From Opitutaceae bacterium (GTDB taxonomy: Bacteria > Verrucomicrobiota > Verrucomicrobiia > Opitutales > Opitutaceae): DNA of 10,744 bases. The stretch spans positions 1 to 10,744 of the forward strand of contig RGAX01000083.1 of NCBI GenBank assembly GCA_009919985.1, in the 5' to 3' direction. Within the stretch, counting starts at the first letter, position 1. Each line of letters starts with the position of its first letter. The position numbers and the translations under genes were made by a program. The notes beneath the pieces were generated by a model. That model was not told where the DNA came from. It worked only from the letters and a program-made list of their open reading frames with translations, and did no database searches. Shown here piece by piece: positions 1 to 9,391 of this stretch.

Positions 1-152
1 AATAACCTCTCGGAAATGCGTGACTTGAATTGATACTTATTTTTCATTGCCCTTCATAGACTTAAACAGATTTTGCTCTGCTCAGCTAGGAAAGACCCAA
101 ATAATATTATTGGTAGCGGTTAGCAACCCAAGCAAACTTGGCGCACTTTACC
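1..152. other. AT-rich flank without a supported gene
   Basis: No coding region is supported here. The first 120 bases are about 38% GC by hand count, clearly below the genes further right. A 12-base perfect palindrome (AATAATATTATT) lies at 100-111. A short hairpin (CCAAG at 128-132, CTTGG at 137-141) lies just past the antitoxin stop on the minus strand; it has no T-run, so it is at best a weak terminator. An open frame crossing from 47 into the antitoxin gene has no recognisable protein features. Confidence 0.5.
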
Positions 153-467
153 TTATACGGCAGCAATTAACCGACCCACCTCACGTCTTTTCGCTCCCGT
201 GGCGAACATGGCCCGGAAGAGGAAATCAAGGGAGACATCAGGTTCCGCCGCTTCCAGCTTGGCAATGCGGGACTGGCTCGAACCCAGGCGGCGAGCTAGG
301 TCTGCTTGGGTAAAATGGAGCGCAATGCGGCGGCGGCGCACATCGTGGGCGAGAGACAGCCGGAGCGTGACCAGCTCACTCTCAGCCGGGGTGAGCTTGA
401 GAAAATCGTCGGTGGTGCCGATTTTAAAGCCGGCAGCTTCGAGGCGTTTTTGTTTGTCGGGTTTCAT
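153..467 (-). CDS. higA: HigA-like antitoxin, XRE-family HTH protein
   Basis: A 104-residue XRE/Cro-type helix-turn-helix protein, the likely antitoxin of a type II HigBA pair. The HTH covers about residues 41-90; the recognition part is TQADLARRLGSSQSRIAKLE (53-72), a typical XRE pattern with a Q-S-R-I-A-K-L-E helix. The N-terminal ~35 residues are charged. The ATG at 467 overlaps the toxin stop as ATGA, which points to translational coupling, and I see no Shine-Dalgarno before it. By family rule the antitoxin binds and neutralises the toxin and represses the operon, most likely through the repeats at 804-836. It could also be a plain XRE regulator, but the toxin partner makes that less likely. 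The gene symbol is by family analogy. Confidence 0.85.
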   Translation of the reverse strand: MKPDKQKRLEAAGFKIGTTDDFLKLTPAESELVTLRLSLAHDVRRRRIALHFTQADLARRLGSSQSRIAKLEAAEPDVSLDFLFRAMFATGAKRREVGRLIAAV

Positions 468-793
468 GGGATGGATTGGTAAAATTTGAGGCGTTTCCGA
501 CAGGCCTTGAGTACACTGTCGGGCGTGGTTTGGGTGGTTTTGGCGAAGACCTCGAGGAGGACAATGGCGTCATGGTCTATATGGTAGAAAATGCGCCAGG
601 TCCGGTTTTCATCGCGGATGCGTAGCTCGTGGCAGCGGGCCCCGATGTTGGGCATCGGACGGGAATGCGGCAGGCCGATATTCTCGCCCTGCTGCAATCG
701 CCGGAGCAGCACGCCGGCCTCTAAGCGCGCTTCCGCTGAAAAGGGCGGGGTCTTGATTTCCCCGGCGATCCAGATGAGGGGCTTCTCGGCCAT
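464..793 (-). CDS. higB: HigB-like toxin, phage Gp49-like / RelE superfamily
   Basis: A 109-residue protein resembling the phage-derived Gp49-like (HigB) toxins of the RelE superfamily, which are usually ribosome-dependent mRNA endonucleases. The visible family pattern is a basic, aromatic core (HELRIRDENRTWRIFYHID, 55-73), a hydrophobic strand with LLEVFAKTTQTTP (79-91), and a C-terminal basic helix ending CRKRLKFYQ. I chose the ATG at 793 because family members usually begin M-x-E-K-P-[IL]-x-W, which matches MAEKPLIW. An upstream in-frame ATG at 820 would add nine residues (MSELTYRFF) but lies inside the operator-like repeats. No Shine-Dalgarno precedes either start. The toxin-first order and 4-base overlap with higA are typical of higBA. 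The catalytic residues of this subfamily are not well fixed, so activity is inferred. Confidence 0.82.
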   Translation of the reverse strand: MAEKPLIWIAGEIKTPPFSAEARLEAGVLLRRLQQGENIGLPHSRPMPNIGARCHELRIRDENRTWRIFYHIDHDAIVLLEVFAKTTQTTPDSVLKACRKRLKFYQSIP

Positions 794-803
794 GAAAAAG
801 CGA

Positions 804-836
804 TATGTCAATTCCGACATATGTCAAGTATGACAT
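804..836 (-). promoter_or_regulatory. Probable higBA operator and promoter
   Basis: Two perfect inverted repeats lie side by side. One is TATGTC (804-809) with GACATA (816-821), spaced by 6. The other is ATGTCA (821-826) with TGACAT (831-836), spaced by 4. The octamer ATATGTCA also recurs at 803-810 and 819-826, a 16-base period. On the minus strand TTGACA (827-822) matches a consensus -35 box. With a 16-base spacer a poor -10 (TATCGC, 805-800) would follow, placing the start of transcription near the ATG at 793. This layout fits autorepression by the HTH antitoxin. The repeats are seen; the binding and promoter roles are inferred. Confidence 0.55.
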
Positions 837-913
837 CATTGCCCCCCGGCGTTTTTTAGTGGGTCAAAATGGACACTTTTTGGACACTGAGTAATTCGAC
901 TCGTCTACCAGCT
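837..913. other. Intergenic stretch with a short direct repeat
   Basis: No gene is supported between the higBA operator and the tRNA terminator. The octamer TGGACACT occurs twice, at 870-877 and 881-888. A short T-rich run lies at 852-857. I see no convincing attachment site or coding frame. Confidence 0.4.
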
Positions 914-953
914 CCAAAGAAAAACCCCCGTAAATGCTGATTTACGGGGGTTT
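914..953 (-). terminator. Strong intrinsic terminator after tRNA-fMet
   Basis: A perfect 14-base stem (arms 922-935 and 940-953) closes a 4-base loop. On the minus strand it is followed by TTTTTCTTT, the layout of a rho-independent terminator for the tRNA transcript, whose 3' end lies just upstream at 958. The stem has a five-pair G-C core. Confidence 0.88.
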
Positions 954-957
954 AAAT

Positions 958-1034
<77 letters not shown>

Positions 1035-1043
1035 ACAACGGGA

Positions 1044-1077
1044 GGTAGAGAAACGCTCGCCCAGTCGGCACTGTCAA
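1044..1077 (-). promoter_or_regulatory. Possible tRNA-fMet promoter
   Basis: TTGACA, a perfect -35 hexamer, is read on the minus strand at 1077-1072, about 37 bases before the mature tRNA 5' end. Seventeen bases further on the sequence is GTTTCT (1054-1049), a poor -10 match, so the promoter assignment is weak. I see no terminator hairpin between the pectate lyase stop at 1122 and this box, so read-through into the tRNA is also possible. Confidence 0.3.
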
Positions 1078-1121
1078 TGGCTTTTTCTGCCCTAGTGTAA
1101 TTCGAGCGAAAATTTCAGGTA

Positions 1122-2378
1122 TTAACGCGCCAGCGGATGTGCTTGGGCCCACTTGCGGTAATGATCGAGGGCGCGCTTCGGGCCGTCGCCAAACCAAGCG
1201 TAGCCGTTGCGGCGCTCTTTGGAGATTTCATTCACATCATCGTGGATCGTTTTATCACGGTCCCCAAAAATGGGTCTATCGCTGCCTATCTCCGAGTACC
1301 GCGGCCACAATGGCGTCGCCCCGGGTGAAGCGAGGAGCCGTCGGCCGCTGTCGTCGGATGCTGGTTTGAAGATCACGTCTTTTAACGCGTTTTTTTGAAA
1401 CCACACCGAGGCAGCATGGACGGCTGTTACGACCGCGGGTGATGGGCTTGGTATTTCCATCAAAAATAACATGATCCCGGCGCTCTCTCCGCTCGATTGT
1501 GATGGCATCTCGTAGTTGCGCGCCGAAGTGGGCGCGAGCGTCAGGGGATCATGTTGCTGACACCAGACGGTGCGGCGGCCTTGGACGAGGATCTGCGTCG
1601 CCAAGATGCAATTTAGTCCGCGGGTGACGGCGGCTGCTGCCCGTGCCCGATCAGCGGCTGAAACGAAGGCAAATTCATTTTGGCCAGAGGCGATCTCGCG
1701 CATGAGTGAAAGGACGTTCACCAGAGCGCCGTCGTTGTAGGTGATGGCGTCGTGGTAACTGCCTTCAAGCGGATACACTTGGGGCCAGCCGCCGTTGGGA
1801 AACTGGGAGTGGAGTAGATAATCAAGGCCGCGAGCAAACGCAGAGAGATAAGGCGCACTCGCGGAGGGGGCGGTAGCGGCTATAACTTTGGCTAAGAATG
1901 CTAACGGCGTGATCGTAGCATCGTTGTCGATGGTGCCGACGTAGCCGTGTTCATAGCCTGAGCGTTCGCCGGGGCGGCGGAGATGATCGGTAAAGCTCGT
2001 GTTTTTGTTCCAGCCGCCGGCGGGGGTTTGAAAGGAAACGGTGATGTCGGCGTAGCGACGGGCTTCAGCGGAGGCGTACCAAGTATCAGGATTTTTTAGG
2101 GGCAAACTGCGACCGCGAGTCGGCACGAGGGGCTCGGTGAGCGATTGGGCTTTGCGTTCGTCGGTGTAAAATTTTTCGTCGGCGACGCGCAGGGTCTCCG
2201 AGCGGGCAAAATAAGCGCGCCAGGCGGACTGTTCACCGGCCGGCAACGTAGCGATGCGCTGAGCGGTGAGCGGGAGCGATTCAGGGTTGGTGCCGATCAC
2301 CGCCGCGGGGAGCCACACGCGGACGAGCAGCAGCAGCAGCAGGAAATAAAAAACAGGGAAATGGATTTTCGAGCGCAC
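1122..2378 (-). CDS. pelA: Exported pectate lyase, PL10 family (PelA-like)
   Basis: This enzyme would cleave polygalacturonate (pectin backbone) by beta-elimination in the periplasm or outside the cell. The 418-residue product starts with a basic N-terminus and a hydrophobic stretch (FPVFYFLLLLLLVRVWLPAA, about 7-26), a signal peptide or anchor. PL10 hallmarks follow: GGWNKN (121-126), NGGWPQVYP (195-203), YHDAITYNDGALVNVL (208-223), ARNYEMPSQSSGES (286-299), and EIGSDRPIFGDRD plus EISKERRNGYAWFG near the C-terminus. I chose the GTG at 2378 because it places the signal sequence at the N-terminus. No ATG lies between it and the mature domain, and the open frame further upstream (to 2687) is antisense to thuA and looks non-coding. 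No Shine-Dalgarno is seen. It is divergent from the ThuA-like gene, so the two may be co-regulated. Family confidence is high; exact substrate is not certain. Confidence 0.88.
   Translation of the reverse strand: MRSKIHFPVFYFLLLLLLVRVWLPAAVIGTNPESLPLTAQRIATLPAGEQSAWRAYFARSETLRVADEKFYTDERKAQSLTEPLVPTRGRSLPLKNPDTWYASAEARRYADITVSFQTPAGGWNKNTSFTDHLRRPGERSGYEHGYVGTIDNDATITPLAFLAKVIAATAPSASAPYLSAFARGLDYLLHSQFPNGGWPQVYPLEGSYHDAITYNDGALVNVLSLMREIASGQNEFAFVSAADRARAAAAVTRGLNCILATQILVQGRRTVWCQQHDPLTLAPTSARNYEMPSQSSGESAGIMLFLMEIPSPSPAVVTAVHAASVWFQKNALKDVIFKPASDDSGRRLLASPGATPLWPRYSEIGSDRPIFGDRDKTIHDDVNEISKERRNGYAWFGDGPKRALDHYRKWAQAHPLAR
2328..2342. repeat. (CAG)5 trinucleotide run in the signal peptide
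   Basis: Five CAG triplets in a row, read as CTG leucine codons on the minus strand, encode most of the six-leucine run in the hydrophobic core of the pectate lyase signal peptide. A change of one unit would keep the frame and only shorten or lengthen the hydrophobic core. Confidence 0.8.
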
Positions 2379-2511
2379 GATGACGGGAAGACGAGTACCA
2401 CGGCCTTTGGTTGCAACGCAGAATCTCGGCCTTGGTCGCGGGCTTACCGCTCGACTCTCATCGTGCGGGTGGGCTGAATCGTTCTGCTTTTTTGAATACC
2501 CCTTATTTTTT
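2379..2511. promoter_or_regulatory. Divergent control region, pectate lyase / ThuA gene
   Basis: These 133 bases separate the two divergent starts and must hold any promoters for both. A near repeat, CGGCCTTTGGT at 2401-2411 and CGGCCTTGGT at 2427-2436, is visible, as is the palindrome GTTGCAAC. I could not find convincing -35/-10 pairs. The last 40 bases before the ThuA start are T-rich. Confidence 0.35.
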
Positions 2512-3465
2512 ATGAAAACTCCCCGTGGTTTATGGTTCGTATTGGTAGCGTTGCTGGCCGGCTCGCTCGAGGCGGCGCCGAAGAAACTGCTCGTGGTCAC
2601 CGTGACCACGGGTTTCCGCCACAGTGTGATTCCTCTTTCTGAAAGCGTCCTCACGCAACTCGCGGCGCAAAGTGGCGGTGCCTTCACGGTGGAATTCGTG
2701 CGTCAACCGACGGGCGAGCCTAAATCCCCGCCGAAACCGCGCGTAGGCAAAGATGGCGATAAGACGCCTGAATTCCTCGCGGCGATGGCTAAGTGGCAAG
2801 AGGCCGACAAGGCTTACCAACTCGCGCGGGCCGCCTGGATGCCCGCGGTCGCGGAAGCGCTGAGGCCCCTCGCAGTGGCAAATCTCAAGAATTACGACGG
2901 GGTGATTTTCGCGAGCACGACGGGCGATCTGCCTTTGCCCGATAAACAGGGCTTTCTCGATTGGATCGCGGCGGGGCATGGGTTCGTGGGTATCCACGCT
3001 GCGACTGATACGTTTCACGGATTCCCAGCGTTTATTGCGATGATCGGCGGCGAGTTTAAAACCCACGGCGCGCAAGTTAGCGTCTCTATTCTCAATCAAG
3101 ATCCAGCTCACTCCTCGGTGAAGCATCTGCCGGCGAGTTGGACGGTTTTTGATGAGATTTATCAGTTTAAAAATTTCGAGCGCATTCAAGTGCGTGGGCT
3201 CCTCGGTATGAACCAACATCCTAACGACCACACGCCAGGCGATTATCCGGTTGCGTGGGCCAAAAAATTTGGCACCGGTCACGTTTTTTACACCTCGCTC
3301 GGGCACCGCGACGACGTCTGGGATCCTTCGGCGCTAGAAAAAGGAAAGCGCTCGAACGAGGCCTCCGTGGCGAACGCGTTCCAGCAACACGTGCTTGGTG
3401 GAATTTTGTGGTCGCTCGGACTCGCCCCCGGCGAGTCCACGCCGCAGCCGATTAAATTAAACTAA
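2512..3465 (+). CDS. Exported ThuA-like domain protein
   Basis: A 317-residue protein with a signal peptide (MKTPRGLWFVLVALLAGSLEA, probable cleavage near A21/A22) and a ThuA-like domain (class I glutamine amidotransferase-like fold). Family signs are the first strand KKLLVVTVTTGFRHS (24-38), YDGVIFASTTGDLP (128-141), GHGFVGIHAATDTF (155-168), GGEFKTHG (179-186) and GTGHVFYTSLGHRDDVW (254-270). Between about 68 and 115 lies a Pro/Lys-rich, then helical, insert (EPKSPPKPRVGKDGDK onward). ThuA was named from trehalose/sucrose use in rhizobia; many exported relatives sit in polysaccharide loci and their reaction is unknown, so I assign no enzyme activity. The ATG at 2512 is chosen over an in-frame start at 2380 because it opens the signal peptide. 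No Shine-Dalgarno precedes it. Confidence 0.87.
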   Translation: MKTPRGLWFVLVALLAGSLEAAPKKLLVVTVTTGFRHSVIPLSESVLTQLAAQSGGAFTVEFVRQPTGEPKSPPKPRVGKDGDKTPEFLAAMAKWQEADKAYQLARAAWMPAVAEALRPLAVANLKNYDGVIFASTTGDLPLPDKQGFLDWIAAGHGFVGIHAATDTFHGFPAFIAMIGGEFKTHGAQVSVSILNQDPAHSSVKHLPASWTVFDEIYQFKNFERIQVRGLLGMNQHPNDHTPGDYPVAWAKKFGTGHVFYTSLGHRDDVWDPSALEKGKRSNEASVANAFQQHVLGGILWSLGLAPGESTPQPIKLN

Positions 3466-3485
3466 GAGGAGCTCCCGATCTGGGC

Positions 3486-3914
3486 TCAGGCACCGAACAG
3501 AGGTTTCAGGATGAGGCGAATCACCTCTTCTGAAGGCTTGGTCTTGAGCGACGCTTGATAATAGCTGCCGGTGGCTAGGGGTTTGTCGGTGCGGGCGTCG
3601 CGAAGATCGATTTTGATTTCGATCATGTAGTTTTTGAAATCCCACTCCCAGCGATCCGTGTAACTGACAATCGCATCGACGCCATCGGGCCGCATGGTCG
3701 CGACGCCAAAGGTGGCTTCGCGGCCGAGAGTTTTGAGAGCGGCTGCGATCTGAGCGTCGATCCGATGATTATCGGCAAGTCGGCTTTCGACGTAGATTTT
3801 TTTGAAGCGGGTAAGATCGGTCGCTTTGCGCGTGCTCATGCCCGTAGCGCAGCCGGCAACTAACAAAGCGAAGGCGAAGAGGGCGAGGAGCGGGGCAGAA
3901 CGAAGAAACTTCAT
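3486..3914 (-). CDS. Small lipoprotein of unknown function
   Basis: A 142-residue protein with a clear lipoprotein signal: MKFLRSAPLLALFAFALLVAGC, lipobox LVAGC, acylated Cys at 22. The mature part starts with a flexible ATGMSTRKAT segment, then FKKIYVES (about 37-44), an amphipathic DNHRIDAQIAAALKTLG stretch, VDAIVSYTDRWEWDFKNYMIEIKIDLRDA and a basic C-terminal helix. This alternating strand/helix pattern resembles small DUF4136-like outer-membrane lipoproteins, but I do not recognise the family with certainty and give no function. It follows xylA on the same strand, yet an intrinsic terminator stands only ~25 bases before its start, so it probably is not expressed simply as part of a xylA operon. 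It converges on the ThuA gene, 20 bases apart. No Shine-Dalgarno is visible. Confidence 0.78.
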   Translation of the reverse strand: MKFLRSAPLLALFAFALLVAGCATGMSTRKATDLTRFKKIYVESRLADNHRIDAQIAAALKTLGREATFGVATMRPDGVDAIVSYTDRWEWDFKNYMIEIKIDLRDARTDKPLATGSYYQASLKTKPSEEVIRLILKPLFGA

Positions 3915-3926
3915 GGGTGCGAAGAG

Positions 3927-3960
3927 TAAAAAATAAAAAGGCCGCTCTGGCGAGCGGCCT
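3927..3960 (-). terminator. Intrinsic terminator after xylA
   Basis: A perfect 9-base stem (AGGCCGCTC, 3939-3947, with GAGCGGCCT, 3952-3960) closes a TGGC loop. On the minus strand it is followed by TTTTTATTTTTTA. It lies 30 bases past the xylA stop and ~25 bases before the lipoprotein ATG at 3914. Confidence 0.87.
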
Positions 3961-3990
3961 GATAAACACGAATCCTAGCCCATTGGCGAT

Positions 3991-5319
<1,329 letters not shown>

Positions 5320-5468
5320 AAATTAAAGGTGACGAAATTGAATGTGATTTAATCCCCGGTCAGGAGCGAGGCGTCAGGTGTGTAAGAATCCATATATAAA
5401 TTTTGATTTTTAACGCAGTAGGCTTCTGGCTAAGATGAACTTTGAGTCGGCAAGACTCAGCTTATCGC
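5320..5468. promoter_or_regulatory. Divergent xylA-xylR control region
   Basis: This intergenic stretch must hold the promoters of xylA (leftward) and the regulator (rightward). It contains an AT-rich core around 5391-5413 (CCATATATAAATTTTG onward), a repeat of GTCAGG at 5359-5364 and 5373-5378, and separated arms ATTAAA (5322-5327) and TTTAAT (5348-5353). A weak rightward promoter could be TTTAAC (5409-5414), 16 bases, TAAGAT (5431-5436). None of these is strong on its own. Regulator binding here is inferred from gene order. Confidence 0.5.
5443..5459. promoter_or_regulatory. Inverted repeat before the xylR start
   Basis: TGAGTC (5443-5448) and GACTCA (5454-5459) form a perfect inverted repeat spaced by five bases. 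It ends nine bases before the ATG at 5469. It could be an operator for self-control of the regulator or a hairpin in its mRNA leader covering the ribosome entry site. The repeat is seen; the role is inferred. Confidence 0.4.
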
Positions 5469-6635
5469 ATGAATCCGCCTAAAAAAGTCGCTCTGTTGAT
5501 CGAGACCTCGAACCGGTACGGCCGCGATCTGTTGTATGGGGTGCGGGACTGGATGCGCGAAGGCGAACGCTGGGCGATACGTTTTACAGAACAGGGACGC
5601 GGTGCGCCCCTGCCGACTTGGCTCAAAGATTGGCAAGGCGACGGCATCATCGCGCGCGTGGATTCGCCCCAGATCGCGGCGGCGTTGCGTCGCACGCGAC
5701 TGCCCGTGGTCGATGTAAGTGCGGAGCGATTCAGCTCGGAGTTTTCGCGCGTGAGTATCGACAACGCGGCGGTGGCGCGACTCGCGGCCGAGCACTTGGA
5801 GGGGAAAGGTTTTGCGGAGCTGGCTTATTGCGGGGACCGGCGGTTTCTCTGGTCGCGTCAGCGCGGGGCGGAGTTTAAGCGCGGACTCGCCGCGAAAGGC
5901 CGGCGCTGTGTCGATTTCGTGGAGCAAGCGGCAGGTGGTCGACCAGGGTCTGACGCGGAGATTCGCGCCATTGCACGCTGGTTAAAAGCACTTCCAAAGC
6001 CGGTGGCGGTGTTTGCGTGTTACGATGGTCGCGCGTTGCAAGTGCTCGAAGCCTGTCAATTGCTCGGTTTAAATGTGCCCGAACAAGTCGCGGTGCTCGG
6101 CGTGGATAACGATGAACTCGTGTGCGAGCTAGCGAATCCACCACTCAGTAGCGTTCAACCCAATGCGCGGCGTTCTGGTTACGAAGCGGCTGCGTTGCTA
6201 GAGCAGTTGATGCGTGGAGAAAAAAAGTCAGTGGCGCCGACTCATCAGGTACAGCCCGTGCGCGTGGTAGAGCGGCAATCGACGGATGTTGTGGCAGTGG
6301 CGGATTCGAAGGTGGCGGCGGCGTTGAAATTTATCCGCCAACACGCGTGCGCAGGGGTGGACGTGGGCGATGTGTTGCGGGCCGTACCGATGTCGCGGAC
6401 ACGTCTGGAAGAAAAATTCAAGGCTTTGCTAGGGCACTCTCCACACCGCCAAATCGTGCAACAGCGCATCGCACGGGCGAAGCATCTGCTCGCAGAGAGT
6501 AAGGTCGCCATCAGTGAGGTCGCCGAGCAGTCCGGTTTCGACAACGCGAGTTATCTGAGCGTCGCGTTTCGCCGTGAGACGGGGCTGAGTCCGTTTGCGT
6601 ATCGGGCAAAGCACGGGGCGGGAAAGTCAGCTTAG
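5469..6635 (+). CDS. xylR: XylR-like AraC-family transcriptional regulator
   Basis: A 388-residue two-domain regulator. Residues ~5-270 form a periplasmic-binding/LacI-like sugar-sensing domain: VALLIETSNRYGRDLLYGV (7-25), SIDNAAVARLAAEHL (96-110), VAVFACYDGRALQVLEAC (179-196) and VAVLGVDNDELVCELANPPL (207-226). Residues ~278-382 form an AraC-type double HTH: first HTH around 298-321 (GDVLRAVPMSRTRLEEKFKAL), second ISEVAEQSGFDNASYLSVAFRRETGLSPFAYR (348-379). This is the XylR architecture, known in E. coli to bind D-xylose and activate xyl genes. Divergent placement beside xylA supports the same role here. I chose the ATG at 5469, as homologues begin close to PKKVALLIE; a TTG nine codons upstream (5442) would put the start inside the inverted repeat. 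No Shine-Dalgarno is visible. No sugar transporter is nearby. Confidence 0.92.
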   Translation: MNPPKKVALLIETSNRYGRDLLYGVRDWMREGERWAIRFTEQGRGAPLPTWLKDWQGDGIIARVDSPQIAAALRRTRLPVVDVSAERFSSEFSRVSIDNAAVARLAAEHLEGKGFAELAYCGDRRFLWSRQRGAEFKRGLAAKGRRCVDFVEQAAGGRPGSDAEIRAIARWLKALPKPVAVFACYDGRALQVLEACQLLGLNVPEQVAVLGVDNDELVCELANPPLSSVQPNARRSGYEAAALLEQLMRGEKKSVAPTHQVQPVRVVERQSTDVVAVADSKVAAALKFIRQHACAGVDVGDVLRAVPMSRTRLEEKFKALLGHSPHRQIVQQRIARAKHLLAESKVAISEVAEQSGFDNASYLSVAFRRETGLSPFAYRAKHGAGKSA

Positions 6636-6686
6636 CGTTGAGCGCGCAGCCTTGCCTTGGCGCGCGTTTCTTGGCTCGGTGAGTGC

Positions 6687-8831
<2,145 letters not shown>

Positions 8832-8847
8832 CCTCAGGCTTCGATCC

Positions 8848-8875
8848 AGCCGTCCGGCGTAAATGCCGGACGGTT
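8848..8875. terminator. Hairpin between convergent genes
   Basis: A perfect 9-base GC-rich stem (CCGTCCGGC, 8850-8858, and GCCGGACGG, 8865-8873) closes a 6-base loop. It sits 18 bases after the prolyl oligopeptidase stop and abuts the stop of the convergent gene. There is no clear T-run on either side, so it is a plausible but not classic bidirectional terminator. Confidence 0.55.
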
Positions 8876-9384
8876 CAACGCGCCGGTGGCGGGCCTACGG
8901 GCCTAAGCTGGCTCCAGTCGAGGGGATCGACGTTGTAGGCTGCGCCAAAACCAGCGACGACGCGTCCGCTTTGCGGACGCAGGCGGAAGAATTGGAAGTC
9001 GGGCAACGTCGCCAACACGTCGATGGTCGCGCCGAATTTCTCGCGAAACGCAGCGACATACGTGCTGTGCTTTTCTCCGTCGCGCGCGACCGGTTCGGCG
9101 GCACAAGCGAAGGTCAGACGCGGGCGGGCGAAGGCGTTGCCGGCCGAAGTTTCGGCTGCGGTGAGAAGCACACTGGCGCGCGGGTTGACGCGGAGGTGGC
9201 GCGTATGCGCGGCGAGTTCGCTGACGTAGATCACGAACGCTCCGTCGCTATCGAGAAGCGCGGCGGCGACGGAGGCATCAGGCGTGCCGTCCGCTGCGGC
9301 GGTGCCGAGAATGACCGTCCAGAGTTGTGCGCGCAATTCCGCGGTCAGGGCCTGGGCGCGAGTGAGGGCGAGGGCGTCCGTCAT
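8875..9384 (-). CDS. HugZ/HutZ-like FMN-binding split-barrel protein
   Basis: A 169-residue protein of the pyridoxamine 5'-phosphate oxidase-like split-barrel superfamily, closest in pattern to HugZ/HutZ haem-utilisation proteins. Visible signs are an early strand TVILGTAAADGTPDASVAA (23-41), FVIYVSELAAHTRHLRVNPRASVLL (50-74), RPRLTFACAAEPVA (87-100) and a C-terminal FREKFGATIDVLATLPDFQFFRLRP then SGRVVAGFGAAYNVD, typical of the HugZ group. There is no His after position 106, so a haem ligand in the C-terminal part, as reported for HutZ, is not obvious. Function could be haem handling or a flavin-dependent reaction; I do not choose. Start: ATG at 9384 has AAGAGG just before it and lies 8 bases past the DUF1501 stop. 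An ATG at 9429 would add 15 residues and overlap the DUF1501 gene by 38 bases. The tight spacing suggests co-transcription. Confidence 0.8.
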   Translation of the reverse strand: MTDALALTRAQALTAELRAQLWTVILGTAAADGTPDASVAAALLDSDGAFVIYVSELAAHTRHLRVNPRASVLLTAAETSAGNAFARPRLTFACAAEPVARDGEKHSTYVAAFREKFGATIDVLATLPDFQFFRLRPQSGRVVAGFGAAYNVDPLDWSQLRPVGPPPAR

Positions 9385-9391
9385 GGCCTCT

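Noticed and set aside
851..893. Possible C-terminal remnant of an integrase before the tRNA
   Set aside because: After the stop at 857-859 only about ten codons remain and no integrase motif is visible; too short to support.
2379..2687. 103-codon N-terminal extension of pectate lyase
   Set aside because: It overlaps the ThuA signal peptide region antisense and would bury the signal sequence in the middle of the protein; the GTG at 2378 is better.
2530..3306. Minus-strand open frame opposite the ThuA gene
   Set aside because: Arg/His-rich shadow frame with no domain; the plus strand carries a clear family protein.
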